Origin: Acidimicrobiaceae bacterium
GTDB taxonomy: Bacteria; Actinomycetota; Acidimicrobiia; Acidimicrobiales; Palsa-688
Assembly (NCBI GenBank): GCA_027334785.1
Contig: DAHWQF010000159.1
Span: 1 to 7,333 of the forward strand
Direction of reading: 5' to 3'
Length of the DNA: 7,333 nucleotides
Part shown: positions 1-5,144 of the stretch, one piece after another
How positions within the stretch are numbered: the stretch's first letter is position 1
Layout of the letters: each line of letters begins with the position of its first letter
Notes under the pieces: generated by a model
The model's input: only the letters and a program-made list of their open reading frames with translations
What the model was told of the DNA's origin: nothing
Database searches by the model: none
Translations under genes and position numbers: made by a program

Positions 1-125
1 GGCCAGGAACTCGCCCATCGAGGCCGGATAGTAGCCGGATAGTGAACGCCCGCCACCGGCGCTCTGATCACAACCCACGACGTCATGCCTCAACCACCCC
101 GGCTAAGTGGGTACCCCAAGGCCGC
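1..125. other. Intergenic stretch downstream of the operon, with a short tandem repeat
   Basis: No gene is supported here. All three plus frames lack a convincing product. On the minus strand a short open frame beginning with an ATG at 18 leaves the window after six codons and has no visible Shine-Dalgarno, so it cannot be judged. A 10-bp unit, GCCGGATAGT, occurs twice almost in tandem at 23-32 and 34-43. No hairpin followed by a T-tract was seen, so the end of the operon transcript is not defined by this sequence. Confidence 0.4.
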
Positions 126-752
126 TTATACGGCCTCCATGGGCATCACGTCGATTACTTCGATGTCAACCGCGCTGGCCTCGATCCCGGCCAGGCGGCG
201 CAGGTCGAGCGTGACATGGTGGCGGAGAGCCCCGGCCACCTCGTCAACGGCGTAACCCATCTCGACCGCGATGGACAGGGCCACGCGGATCGCAGCGCCG
301 TCCCAGGCGATCATTACACTCCGGGCCGCTACCTCCACCGACTGGGAACCGCCAAGACGGTAGGGTCGCCGGCCGCCTTGGCGAGCTGGCTCACCCGCGG
401 CAACCAGGCCTGGAGTGGCCCGGGCGGCCATGGCGACGACGAGCGCCAACGCCCACTCGGTCACCTCCGTAGTGCCCCGCGACGTCCGTTCCACAAGGAC
501 CGCGGGCGAGGTGGCCATGGCGCGGACCCGGGTCATCACGGCACCAGACAGCCAAGCCGGCGCTCGCACAGGCTCTGCGGCCCATTTGAGCACCGGTGTC
601 CAGACCGTCTTGAGCTCGACCATGGCAGCCTGGCAGGCTGGACAACTGGCCTGGTGGGACTGCTCGGGGATCGGGGTGCCCTCGGCGATGTGCTCGACGA
701 GGATGTCCGGGTCGGCCCCGCACGAAAGTCGGCGGTGCGGGCCGAGGCTCAT
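126..752 (-). CDS. ZAS-motif / Asp23-domain fusion protein, putative cognate anti-sigma factor
   Basis: This 208-residue protein appears to have two parts. Near the N-terminus, H33, C37 and C40 form HQASCPAC, the H-x3-C-x2-C signature of zinc-binding anti-sigma (ZAS) domains, with C11 upstream. From about residue 88 to the end the protein resembles Asp23/Gls24: an alternating hydrophobic strand and helix pattern with a VAAR...GAAIRVALSIAVEMGY core and a terminal VDIEVIDV strand. No membrane helix is visible, so it is probably cytoplasmic. Its ATG at 752 overlaps the stop of the ECF sigma gene as ATGA, the usual arrangement of a sigma factor with its anti-sigma. The inferred role is to bind that sigma factor and couple it to the Asp23 membrane complex encoded upstream. 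The Asp23 assignment is good; the anti-sigma function is inferred from one motif and position. It is the last gene of the operon and ends in TAA. Confidence 0.8.
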   Translation of the reverse strand: MSLGPHRRLSCGADPDILVEHIAEGTPIPEQSHQASCPACQAAMVELKTVWTPVLKWAAEPVRAPAWLSGAVMTRVRAMATSPAVLVERTSRGTTEVTEWALALVVAMAARATPGLVAAGEPARQGGRRPYRLGGSQSVEVAARSVMIAWDGAAIRVALSIAVEMGYAVDEVAGALRHHVTLDLRRLAGIEASAVDIEVIDVMPMEAV

Positions 753-1294
753 ACCCAGGCTCCCATGGCCTTCATCAGCTCGGTCCTCGCCCGGTTGAGC
801 CGGCTTTTAACCGCTGCCTCGCTCACCCCGAGGACACCTGCGATCTCCCGATAGCTACGGCCCTCCGAGTATCGGAGCACGAACGCAGCTCGCTGCTCGA
901 AGGTGAGGGCCTGGACCGCCTCGCCGAGGACCTGAGAGAGCTGACTGGCCTCCACCAACTCGTCGGGTTGGTCACCTGGGTCGGCAAGGTCATCGGACAG
1001 GTCCTCCAACTGGCGGCGCCCGCGAATAAGGTCGATGCAGCGGTTGAGTGTAAGGCGGTACAGCCAGGTGGACAGCGCCGCGTCTCCCCGATAGCGGTCG
1101 AGGGATCGCCAGGCCCGCACCAATACGTCCTGGGTGGCATCCTCAGCTTCGGGGACATCCCCGAGCATGCGCAGGCAGACGCGATAGACACGGTCTTGGT
1201 GGCGGCGCACCAGTACCCCGAATGCGCCGAGGTCCCCGTCGTGGGCAGCTCGCACCAGCCAGGCGTCGCTCCTCTCCTCGGTCCCAGACGCCAT
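749..1294 (-). CDS. ECF (sigma-70 group 4) RNA polymerase sigma factor
   Basis: This is an extracytoplasmic-function sigma factor of about 181 residues. Region 2 begins at SDAWLVRAAHDGDLGAF and continues through VYRVCLRMLGD, EDATQDVLVRAWRSL and the TWLYRLTLNRCIDLIR segment that contacts the -10 element. A short acidic linker (about DLSDDLADPGDQPDE) follows. Region 4 contains LTFEQRAAFVLRY and the HTH SYREIAGVLGVSEAAVKSRL, which binds the -35 element. No SnoaL or other C-terminal extension is present. The frame is open to an ATG at 1372, but that start would overlap the J-domain gene by 58 nt and add 26 residues with no domain match. I chose the ATG at 1294, 20 nt after that gene's stop. Neither start has a clear Shine-Dalgarno, so translation may rely on coupling. 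The stop overlaps the next gene by 4 nt. Sigma-factor identity is firm; the regulon is unknown. Confidence 0.93.
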   Translation of the reverse strand: MASGTEERSDAWLVRAAHDGDLGAFGVLVRRHQDRVYRVCLRMLGDVPEAEDATQDVLVRAWRSLDRYRGDAALSTWLYRLTLNRCIDLIRGRRQLEDLSDDLADPGDQPDELVEASQLSQVLGEAVQALTFEQRAAFVLRYSEGRSYREIAGVLGVSEAAVKSRLNRARTELMKAMGAWV

Positions 1295-1314
1295 CGTGGG
1301 GGATGAGTGACGAT

Positions 1315-1635
1315 CTATTGCACCCGGGCCGGCCTGTGGTAGCGACGCAGGGCCCGTCCCAAGGCGGTCCATACGGCAGGGATGAGGCGCTGGCGCCGGT
1401 AGAAGCAGAGGTTCGCCGGAGCAGCGGGCCGCTTGGCGCTCACCGTGGTCTCAGGTGGACAGCCGTGCAGGCGTGCGTAGGCCTCCAGCACTACTCGCAA
1501 GTCATCGGCTGTGTCGCCCGGAGCCCCGAGGTCGGGATGGAGCTGGCACACGCGGGCACGAAAGGCTCGGCGAATCTCAGCCGGGTCGGCCGAACGTTCC
1601 AGCCCCAAGGCCTCATAGGGGTCCACAGCGCCCAT
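1315..1635 (-). CDS. Small stand-alone J-domain protein (DnaJ-like)
   Basis: This protein of 106 residues is nearly all J-domain. DPYEALGLERSADPAEIRRA (from residue 5) matches helix I and the start of helix II, FRARVCQLHPDL carries the HPD tripeptide at residues 33-35, and LRVVLEAYARL resembles helix III. The HPD loop is what stimulates Hsp70/DnaK ATPase activity in this family. There is no G/F region, zinc-finger or substrate-binding domain. The C-terminal 35 residues are basic and aromatic (FYRRQRLIPAVWTALGRALR) and could be an amphipathic, membrane- or partner-binding helix. It lies 36 nt after the AmaP-like gene and 20 nt before the sigma factor, so it is probably co-transcribed. A role recruiting DnaK to the stress complex or to the sigma/anti-sigma pair is inference. 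Some small J-like proteins lack co-chaperone activity, but the intact HPD argues for function. Confidence 0.82.
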   Translation of the reverse strand: MGAVDPYEALGLERSADPAEIRRAFRARVCQLHPDLGAPGDTADDLRVVLEAYARLHGCPPETTVSAKRPAAPANLCFYRRQRLIPAVWTALGRALRRYHRPARVQ

Positions 1636-1671
1636 CCTGCCACGCCGCGCCCGCCTCGTTCGGTGGGGTTG

Positions 1672-2265
1672 TCACTGGACGCGGGCCGAGTCGGCTTTGA
1701 CTAGGGTCACGGTGAGGTCGACGTCGCTCGGGCTGACCTGGGTGGTGCGGTGGAGCCGGGCGAGGCAATCGCGCACCTGCTCGGCGACGCGGCCGAAATC
1801 GACGTTGTCGTCGACCCGCAGGCGGGCACGGACTTCCGCGTCAAGCGGAGTGCCGAAGAGCCCGACCAGTGCCCGCTCGACCCCGGGGATCCGCTCGAGG
1901 TCGCCCTCCAAGGCGTGGCTCAGCGAGGCGGCGCGCACGATGGTCCGGCCTCGGCGGGTGGGGTCCGGACTGTTGGCCCGATCGAGATTGAAGTCATCGA
2001 GCCGGGACCGCCCTTCGTTGCGGGTCAGCTGGCTTCGGACCAGGACCCCACCGAGCGCGAAGACGACCAAGCCGATGAACGCCGCCGAGGCGAACGACAT
2101 CCAGCTCCCCTCCCGCCACCACCTCACTTCGGTCGAGGTGATGATGTCGGCGTGTGCGGCCGAGGTCCCCCACGCTCCCAGGGAGAAGCTGAGCCCGACG
2201 CCTCCGGCGGCCATGAGGACCACGGCGACGAAGACCCACAGGATGCGGTTGGCCCGGTCGCTCAT
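1672..2265 (-). CDS. amaP: AmaP-like alkaline shock membrane anchor protein
   Basis: This 197-residue protein has a first hydrophobic segment at about residues 8-30 (ILWVFVAVVLMAAGGVGLSF), a short external loop with several Trp and acidic residues, and a second segment at about 56-76 (FASAAFIGLVVFALGGVLV). A cytoplasmic C-terminal region follows, resembling a degenerate Asp23 fold (RTIVRAASLSHALEGDLERI, then RARLRVDDNVDFGRVAEQVR and a final VDLTVTLV strand). This layout matches AmaP, which anchors Asp23 to the membrane in Gram-positive bacteria. The ATG at 2265 overlaps the stop of the DUF6286 gene as ATGA. Family assignment rests on topology, tail and operon context and is good. Actual recruitment of the neighbouring Asp23 proteins is inferred from the family. 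The gene symbol reflects that family and is not a claim of orthology to the staphylococcal gene. Confidence 0.8.
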   Translation of the reverse strand: MSDRANRILWVFVAVVLMAAGGVGLSFSLGAWGTSAAHADIITSTEVRWWREGSWMSFASAAFIGLVVFALGGVLVRSQLTRNEGRSRLDDFNLDRANSPDPTRRGRTIVRAASLSHALEGDLERIPGVERALVGLFGTPLDAEVRARLRVDDNVDFGRVAEQVRDCLARLHRTTQVSPSDVDLTVTLVKADSARVQ

Positions 2266-2795
2266 GCGAGTTTTCTCGGGGGAGAGATTTTGACCTTGAC
2301 TTTGCTACGAGGCGGCGCCCCCACCCCGTCGAGCGCCTTGCGAACGCTTGCTTCGATCTCCGCCCTGACCGAGGTCGGCGCCACGGCCTTGAGCTTGGCC
2401 TTCCAACGCCTCCGGCGGGGGACCAGGTGGAGCCGGGCACGGGAGGCAAGCGTCTCAGCAAGCACCCGGCGGCGCACATGGGCCTCCAGCGAGCGGCTCG
2501 ACACCCACCAGCGGGCACCTCGGGCGCTGGTGGGCAGCTCCAATCTCCAGCGGTGCCAGCGACGCGTCTCCGCGCCGAACAACACCAGCCCGACCGCCGC
2601 GATGGCTGCCACGACGACGAGGACAGTGGTGGTGGACCAGGAAGTAGTTCGCAACGATGCCAACCACGAGCGCCCGGGGATGACGACGAACCTGTGCCCG
2701 ATGGCGGCCAGGATCACCTCCACGACACAAAAGCCGCCGCCGCCGACGAGGGCAAGGCCTACCACCAAGCCGAGGAGCCGGTTGAAGGCCCTCAC
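2262..2795 (-). CDS. DUF6286-type two-helix membrane protein
   Basis: This 177-residue protein starts with GTG at 2795, inside the 4-nt overlap GTGA with the preceding Asp23-like gene. A glycine-rich hydrophobic helix spans about residues 7-33 (LLGLVVGLALVGGGGFCVVE) and a second spans about 55-74 (TTTVLVVVAAIAAVGLVLFG), so N- and C-termini are probably cytoplasmic. The C-terminal 90 residues are strongly basic and contain VSSRSLEAHVRRRVLAE followed by AEIEASVRKALDGVGAP and VKVKIS. This pattern is typical of the actinobacterial DUF6286 family in Asp23/AmaP operons, which looks like a remote Asp23-like module tethered to the membrane. Its biochemical function is unknown. Position suggests it is a structural partner of the AmaP/Asp23 complex. 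Confidence 0.75.
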   Translation of the reverse strand: MRAFNRLLGLVVGLALVGGGGFCVVEVILAAIGHRFVVIPGRSWLASLRTTSWSTTTVLVVVAAIAAVGLVLFGAETRRWHRWRLELPTSARGARWWVSSRSLEAHVRRRVLAETLASRARLHLVPRRRRWKAKLKAVAPTSVRAEIEASVRKALDGVGAPPRSKVKVKISPPRKLA

Positions 2796-3130
2796 CGCAG
2801 GTCCCGGTAGCTCATGGGTAGGCGGCCGTCCACAAGGTCTAGATCCTCGACCACGACCTCGACGCGCCGGCGATCCCCGAGACTGGCGAGTGCGGTTGCT
2901 GCCGCCGAGCGGACGGCCTCGGCCACAGGAGCCACGGGAAGAAGATCGACCACGACGTGGACGAAGACGACCTCCGCGCTGAGGCCAACACCGATGACCT
3001 TTCCACCCGCGTACTGTGTGGCCACCTCGACCTGGGTCCCCGGCGACAGCCGGGCCACCCCGGGGACCGCTTTGACGGCTTCGGCCACCGCCTGGGCCAC
3101 AACGGTACGGTGGGCGGCAGGCGACGTCAC
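2792..3130 (-). CDS. Short Asp23/Gls24-like protein
   Basis: This 112-residue soluble protein starts with GTG at 3130, overlapping the stop of the larger Asp23 gene as GTGA, and its own stop overlaps the DUF6286 start in the same way. It reduces to the minimal Asp23/Gls24 core: an N-terminal helix (VVAQAVAEAVKAVPGVARL), then VIGVGLSAEVVFVHVVVDLL strands, helix PVAEAVRSAAATALASLG, and a final VEVVVEDLDL strand. PGVARL corresponds to the PGV turn seen in Asp23 homologues. No signal peptide or membrane helix is visible. It probably pairs or co-assembles with the larger Asp23 protein; this is inference from paralogy and coupling. It is shorter than usual Asp23 proteins and lacks their N-terminal extension and acidic tail. 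Confidence 0.8.
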   Translation of the reverse strand: MTSPAAHRTVVAQAVAEAVKAVPGVARLSPGTQVEVATQYAGGKVIGVGLSAEVVFVHVVVDLLPVAPVAEAVRSAAATALASLGDRRRVEVVVEDLDLVDGRLPMSYRDLR

Positions 3131-3651
3131 TGGACCCGGCTGCCCTCGGACTGCTCGCCGGACTCGGGGGGCTCGATGTACAAGTCGTTGACGCTGATGT
3201 TGACCTCGACGACCTCCAACCCAGTCATGCCCTCGATCCGGTTGATCACGTTGGCCCGGACGGCTTCGGTCACCTCGACGACGCTCTGGCCGTAGTAGAC
3301 GACGATGTCGATGTCAATCGCCGCCTGACGTTCACCGACTTCCACGGCCACGCCCTGGCTGGAGGCGTCGCTGGACGCGCCTGGGATCAGCGAACGCGCT
3401 CTGCCGAAAGCCCTGGCCATGGTGTTGCCCATGGCCTGCACGCCGGGGATCTCCTTGGTCGCGAACGCGGCAATCTTGGACACCACGATGTCGGAGATCC
3501 GGGTGATGCCACGCTCGGTTTGCAACCGGGCACCCGTGCGATGATGCTCTATGGCAGCCGAGGGTTGGGGAAGCCCTCCGGCGCCTGATGTCTCTGGCTT
3601 CAGGTCCGTACTGGGAGCCTGGCTGGTGGTGCGCGGCGATGGGTCACTCAT
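3127..3651 (-). CDS. Asp23/Gls24 family envelope stress response protein
   Basis: This 174-residue protein has a low-complexity N-terminal 40 residues (Ser, Pro, Thr), then a complete Asp23/Gls24 domain at about 45-160: GITRISDIVVSKIAAFATKE, the IPGVQAMG turn, GVAVEVGERQAAIDIDIVVY strands, the SVVEVTEAVRANVINRIEGM helix and VVEVNISVNDLYIE. The tail is acidic (PPESGEQSEG). Asp23 proteins are abundant cytoplasmic proteins held under the membrane by AmaP and induced by cell-envelope or alkaline stress. Start choice is firm: the ATG at 3651 has an AAGGAGGT ribosome-binding site 9 nt upstream, the strongest in the operon, consistent with high expression of this subunit. The downstream paralogue starts within its stop codon. 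Confidence 0.93.
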   Translation of the reverse strand: MSDPSPRTTSQAPSTDLKPETSGAGGLPQPSAAIEHHRTGARLQTERGITRISDIVVSKIAAFATKEIPGVQAMGNTMARAFGRARSLIPGASSDASSQGVAVEVGERQAAIDIDIVVYYGQSVVEVTEAVRANVINRIEGMTGLEVVEVNISVNDLYIEPPESGEQSEGSRVQ

Positions 3652-3660
3652 GACGGGAAA

Positions 3661-3668
3661 ACCTCCTT
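3661..3668 (-). promoter_or_regulatory. Strong Shine-Dalgarno for the main Asp23 gene
   Basis: Read on the minus strand this is AAGGAGGT, a near-perfect complement to the 16S 3' end, placed 9 nt before the ATG at 3651. It fixes the start of the 174-residue Asp23 protein. Most of the other genes in the cluster rely on weak sites or overlap coupling. Confidence 0.8.
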
Positions 3669-3715
3669 GGTGGTTGGGACAGCGATCAGCTGCTGGGTGA
3701 GGGTTAGCGCGCTTG

Positions 3716-3901
3716 CTATGGGCGCCGGTCGCTTCGGAAGCGTTCGGTGAGTTCGCCGAAGTCGATGTCGCTTTCCAAGGCGCGCACGACTAGGTAGCCC
3801 ACCACGCCGGCGGCCAACGCGGCCACGACCACCCAAGAGGCGGCCCAGGCCAGCCAGACGAGCAGGAACCCGACGAGATAGCCGAACTGACGACGTGACA
3901 T
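3716..3901 (-). CDS. Small DUF2273-like membrane protein
   Basis: This 61-residue protein starts MSRRQFGYLVGFLL, has one long or two short hydrophobic segments (LVGFLLVWLAWAASWVVVAA and LAAGVVGYLVVRALE), and a charged end (SDIDFGELTERFRSDRRP). Size, the GYLVG and GYLV glycine motifs and position just before Asp23 match the small DUF2273 proteins of Asp23 operons, which are thought to help place the complex at the membrane. The frame is open to an ATG at 3958, but I chose the ATG at 3901: GAGGAG lies 6 nt upstream at 3908-3913, and the extra 19 residues are polar and unlike the family. It is the first gene of the operon, 64 nt before Asp23. Function is inferred from family and context. Confidence 0.72.
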   Translation of the reverse strand: MSRRQFGYLVGFLLVWLAWAASWVVVAALAAGVVGYLVVRALESDIDFGELTERFRSDRRP

Positions 3902-3980
3902 GGGACGCTCCTCGCCCTCTGACGCCGACAACGCCGGCGCCGATACGGTGCCCGGCACTTCCGGGGCTCACACCAAATAA

Positions 3981-4005
3981 GACGGCCGAACATTGCCGCG
4001 GTTTC
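3981..4005 (-). promoter_or_regulatory. Possible ECF-type promoter for the stress operon
   Basis: On the minus strand, GAAACC (4005-4000) and CGTCTT (3984-3979) are separated by 15 nt. This resembles the common ECF pattern GGAACC - 15 to 17 nt - CGTC. It lies about 80 nt before the first start codon of an operon that encodes its own ECF sigma factor, so autoregulation is plausible. The -35 match is imperfect and such short motifs occur by chance in GC-rich DNA. Treat it as a candidate only. Confidence 0.25.
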
Positions 4006-4062
4006 GCGATTTCCCACCACATGCTCAAATGGCGCCACGTAGCCCGTCGCAGCCGACCTAGC

Positions 4063-4266
4063 CACGGCGTGGTGAGCCTGTGCATGCCGTCCGAGCGAGC
4101 GGCAGCAACTTTTGCGTGCGCCTTGGCGAGCTTGGCCTTGGGAAGCTGCCGAGGTCCAGACGGCCGTTGCCCCTGGTCGGACCACGGAGTGACGCTGGAG
4201 CGCCATGCGGCGTGCATAACGGGACAGGTGCTTTGGGTTCGGCACAACTTCGCCTGTCGATGGGAC
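4063..4266 (-). pseudogene. TnpB (IS200/IS605 OrfB) fragment, frameshifted
   Basis: Read on the minus strand, STGEVVPNPKHLSRYARRM (from about 4260) matches the N-terminal RuvC-I-adjacent region of actinobacterial TnpB/OrfB proteins, where LSTGE-VPNP-L-RAERRL is typical. Near 4190 the match moves to another frame, which then reads QGQRPSG...LPKAKLAKAHAKVAAARSDG and MHRLTT (to about 4068), the conserved AKAHA-VA-RRD-LHKLTT block that follows in these proteins. One frameshift plus loss of the N-terminal part, the remaining RuvC residues and the zinc finger leaves no working gene. TnpB is the RNA-guided nuclease of IS605-type elements. Recognition is from memory of the family, without alignment. 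Downstream sequence to about 3960 has no further recognisable TnpB. Confidence 0.6.
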
Positions 4267-4649
4267 GGCCGTGGCGGCGTGCAGGATGTCGCGAAGGGCC
4301 GCTGTGTCGAGCGCCTTCCACCCACCTTTTTCGTCGGCCATATGGCATAGGTTGGCTACCAAGATGTGGTCATGGGGCTCGGGGTCGCCGCCCCGCCAAG
4401 TGGCATGACGGGTACGCGCGAAGACCAAGCCGTCGGTCGCGACGCGCTCTTGTGCACGTCCCCGTCGTCCTCCGAGGTCCCTCATCCAGGCGTCGAGGTA
4501 AGCCATCGTCGCCTCCTTTCGGCGTCCAAGATGGCGTGCATGTCCTCAGCCCGGCCCACCAAGCCGAGCAGCGCGACGGACTTCTGGGCGGACACCACGA
4601 GCTCCATCCCCGGCCGTTTCGCGTGCACCAAACGCGTCCTCGGCACCCA
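4264..4649 (-). pseudogene. TrwC/MobF-type conjugative relaxase fragment, frameshifted
   Basis: Two adjacent minus frames together give a relaxase segment. The first (4649 to about 4515) reads WVPRTRLVHAKRPGMELVVS and AQKSVALLGLVGRAEDMHAI. The second (from 4506) reads AYLDAWMRDLGGRRGRAQER, GLVFARTRHATWRGGDPEPH and DHILVANLCHMADEKGGWKA, ending LRDILHAATAV. The HDH within GDPEPHDHIL is the metal-binding part of the MobF triad, and SAQKSV matches the family's SAPKSV motif. The N-terminal part with the catalytic tyrosine, the rest of the relaxase domain and the helicase domain are missing. An in-frame TAA lies at 4650-4652, and one base seems lost near 4510-4517, where GAAAGG-GAGGCG would restore a single frame. 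This is a decayed remnant of a conjugative element's transfer gene. After AATAV the frame runs straight into TnpB sequence. Confidence 0.75.
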
Positions 4650-4687
4650 TTACTCGCATCCAAGCCATAGCTTTTGCCTCCGTTGTT

Positions 4688-4702
4688 CGTGGCCAGAAGT
4701 GA
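4688..4702 (+). repeat. 15-bp direct repeat, copy 1
   Basis: CGTGGCCAGAAGTGA here is identical to 6045-6059. The copies are 1357 bp apart in direct orientation and flank the XRE regulator and the start of the excisionase gene. Sequences outside the 15 bp do not match. Confidence 0.6.
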
Positions 4703-4983
4703 TGGGCCGTTTACAGGGGCAACCGGTCGGTTGCAATCGTGTTCTGCTTTTTGGGCCTTGGCGGCGAGGGCGATAAGACTCCTGGAGAGCCAGGGGGGGG
4801 TTACTGCTGCGGTACGGGTTGTGGCGGTCCTCCAAGAACGCGTGGTTGTCTTGGGAAGCCGCCGGGTAATGGGGTCGGGGGGCCTGGCCGAGGTGACGGC
4901 CGGTTCGTTGTGCGGAGACGTGAGCGAAGAGAGCGCCGCTCTTTGGTGCTCGGCACGCTGGTACGTGATGGCTTGCAACTGCT

Positions 4984-5004
4984 CACGACCGGGGAGCGGT
5001 CGTG
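4984..5004. repeat. Perfect 8-bp inverted repeat (hairpin)
   Basis: CACGACCG, loop GGGAG, CGGTCGTG. The stem is perfect and GC-rich with a 5-nt loop. It lies about 140 bp upstream of the XRE gene start and has no T-tract on either side, so a simple Rho-independent terminator is less likely. It could be an operator, part of a decayed oriT, or a terminator without a tail. Confidence 0.5.
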
Positions 5005-5144
5005 GCTGTCGTGGCACTGTGGCGAAGCGACGTGCGCTCCGAGTCGTCGTGATGTCGTGCCGCTATGGTCCACAACGTCCCCGCATCCTAGCCTCATATG
5101 TGGTAGTGTTGTGAGCCAATGCAGGGAGCAATGAGAGGCACCTG

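Larger units (their letters stand above)
4650..5144. other. Region without a supported gene between the relaxase scar and the XRE regulator
   Basis: Open frames exist on both strands, but none has a recognisable domain, a ribosome-binding site with sensible codon use, or continuity with the relaxase remnant. The stretch holds a 15-bp sequence repeated downstream (4688-4702), a G8 tract at 4793-4800, and an 8-bp perfect hairpin at 4984-5004. The last 80 bases should contain the promoter of the XRE gene. TAGTGT near 5104-5109 is a weak -10 candidate without a matching -35. Being next to a relaxase remnant, the region could include a decayed transfer origin; that is speculation. Confidence 0.4.

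Noticed and set aside
42..854. A 270-codon plus-strand open frame opposite the ZAS-Asp23 gene
   Set aside because: Composition is typical of antisense high-GC frames, it has no domain or ribosome-binding site, and the opposite strand encodes a coherent Asp23-type protein coupled to the sigma factor.
1295..1372. Starting the sigma factor at the ATG at 1372 (207 residues)
   Set aside because: The added 26 residues match nothing in ECF factors and would overlap the J-domain gene by 58 nt. The ATG at 1294 gives normal family length and a 20-nt gap.
1750..2982. A 410-codon plus-strand open frame
   Set aside because: It runs antisense through the AmaP-like, DUF6286 and short Asp23 genes. Its product is low-complexity Arg/Pro-rich with no domain, so it is a shadow frame.
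3790..4506. Treating the 238-codon minus-strand frame as an intact gene
   Set aside because: It begins mid-relaxase, passes into TnpB, then into sequence without similarity, and ends inside the DUF2273-like gene in another frame. It is better described as two adjoining pseudogene fragments.
4674..5114. A 146-codon plus-strand open frame in the gap upstream of the XRE gene
   Set aside because: No recognisable domain or motif and no convincing ribosome-binding site; overlapping frames on both strands have similar length.
4063..5144. CRISPR array or tRNA/rRNA genes
   Set aside because: No regularly spaced repeats and no cloverleaf or conserved rRNA segments were seen here or elsewhere in the window.
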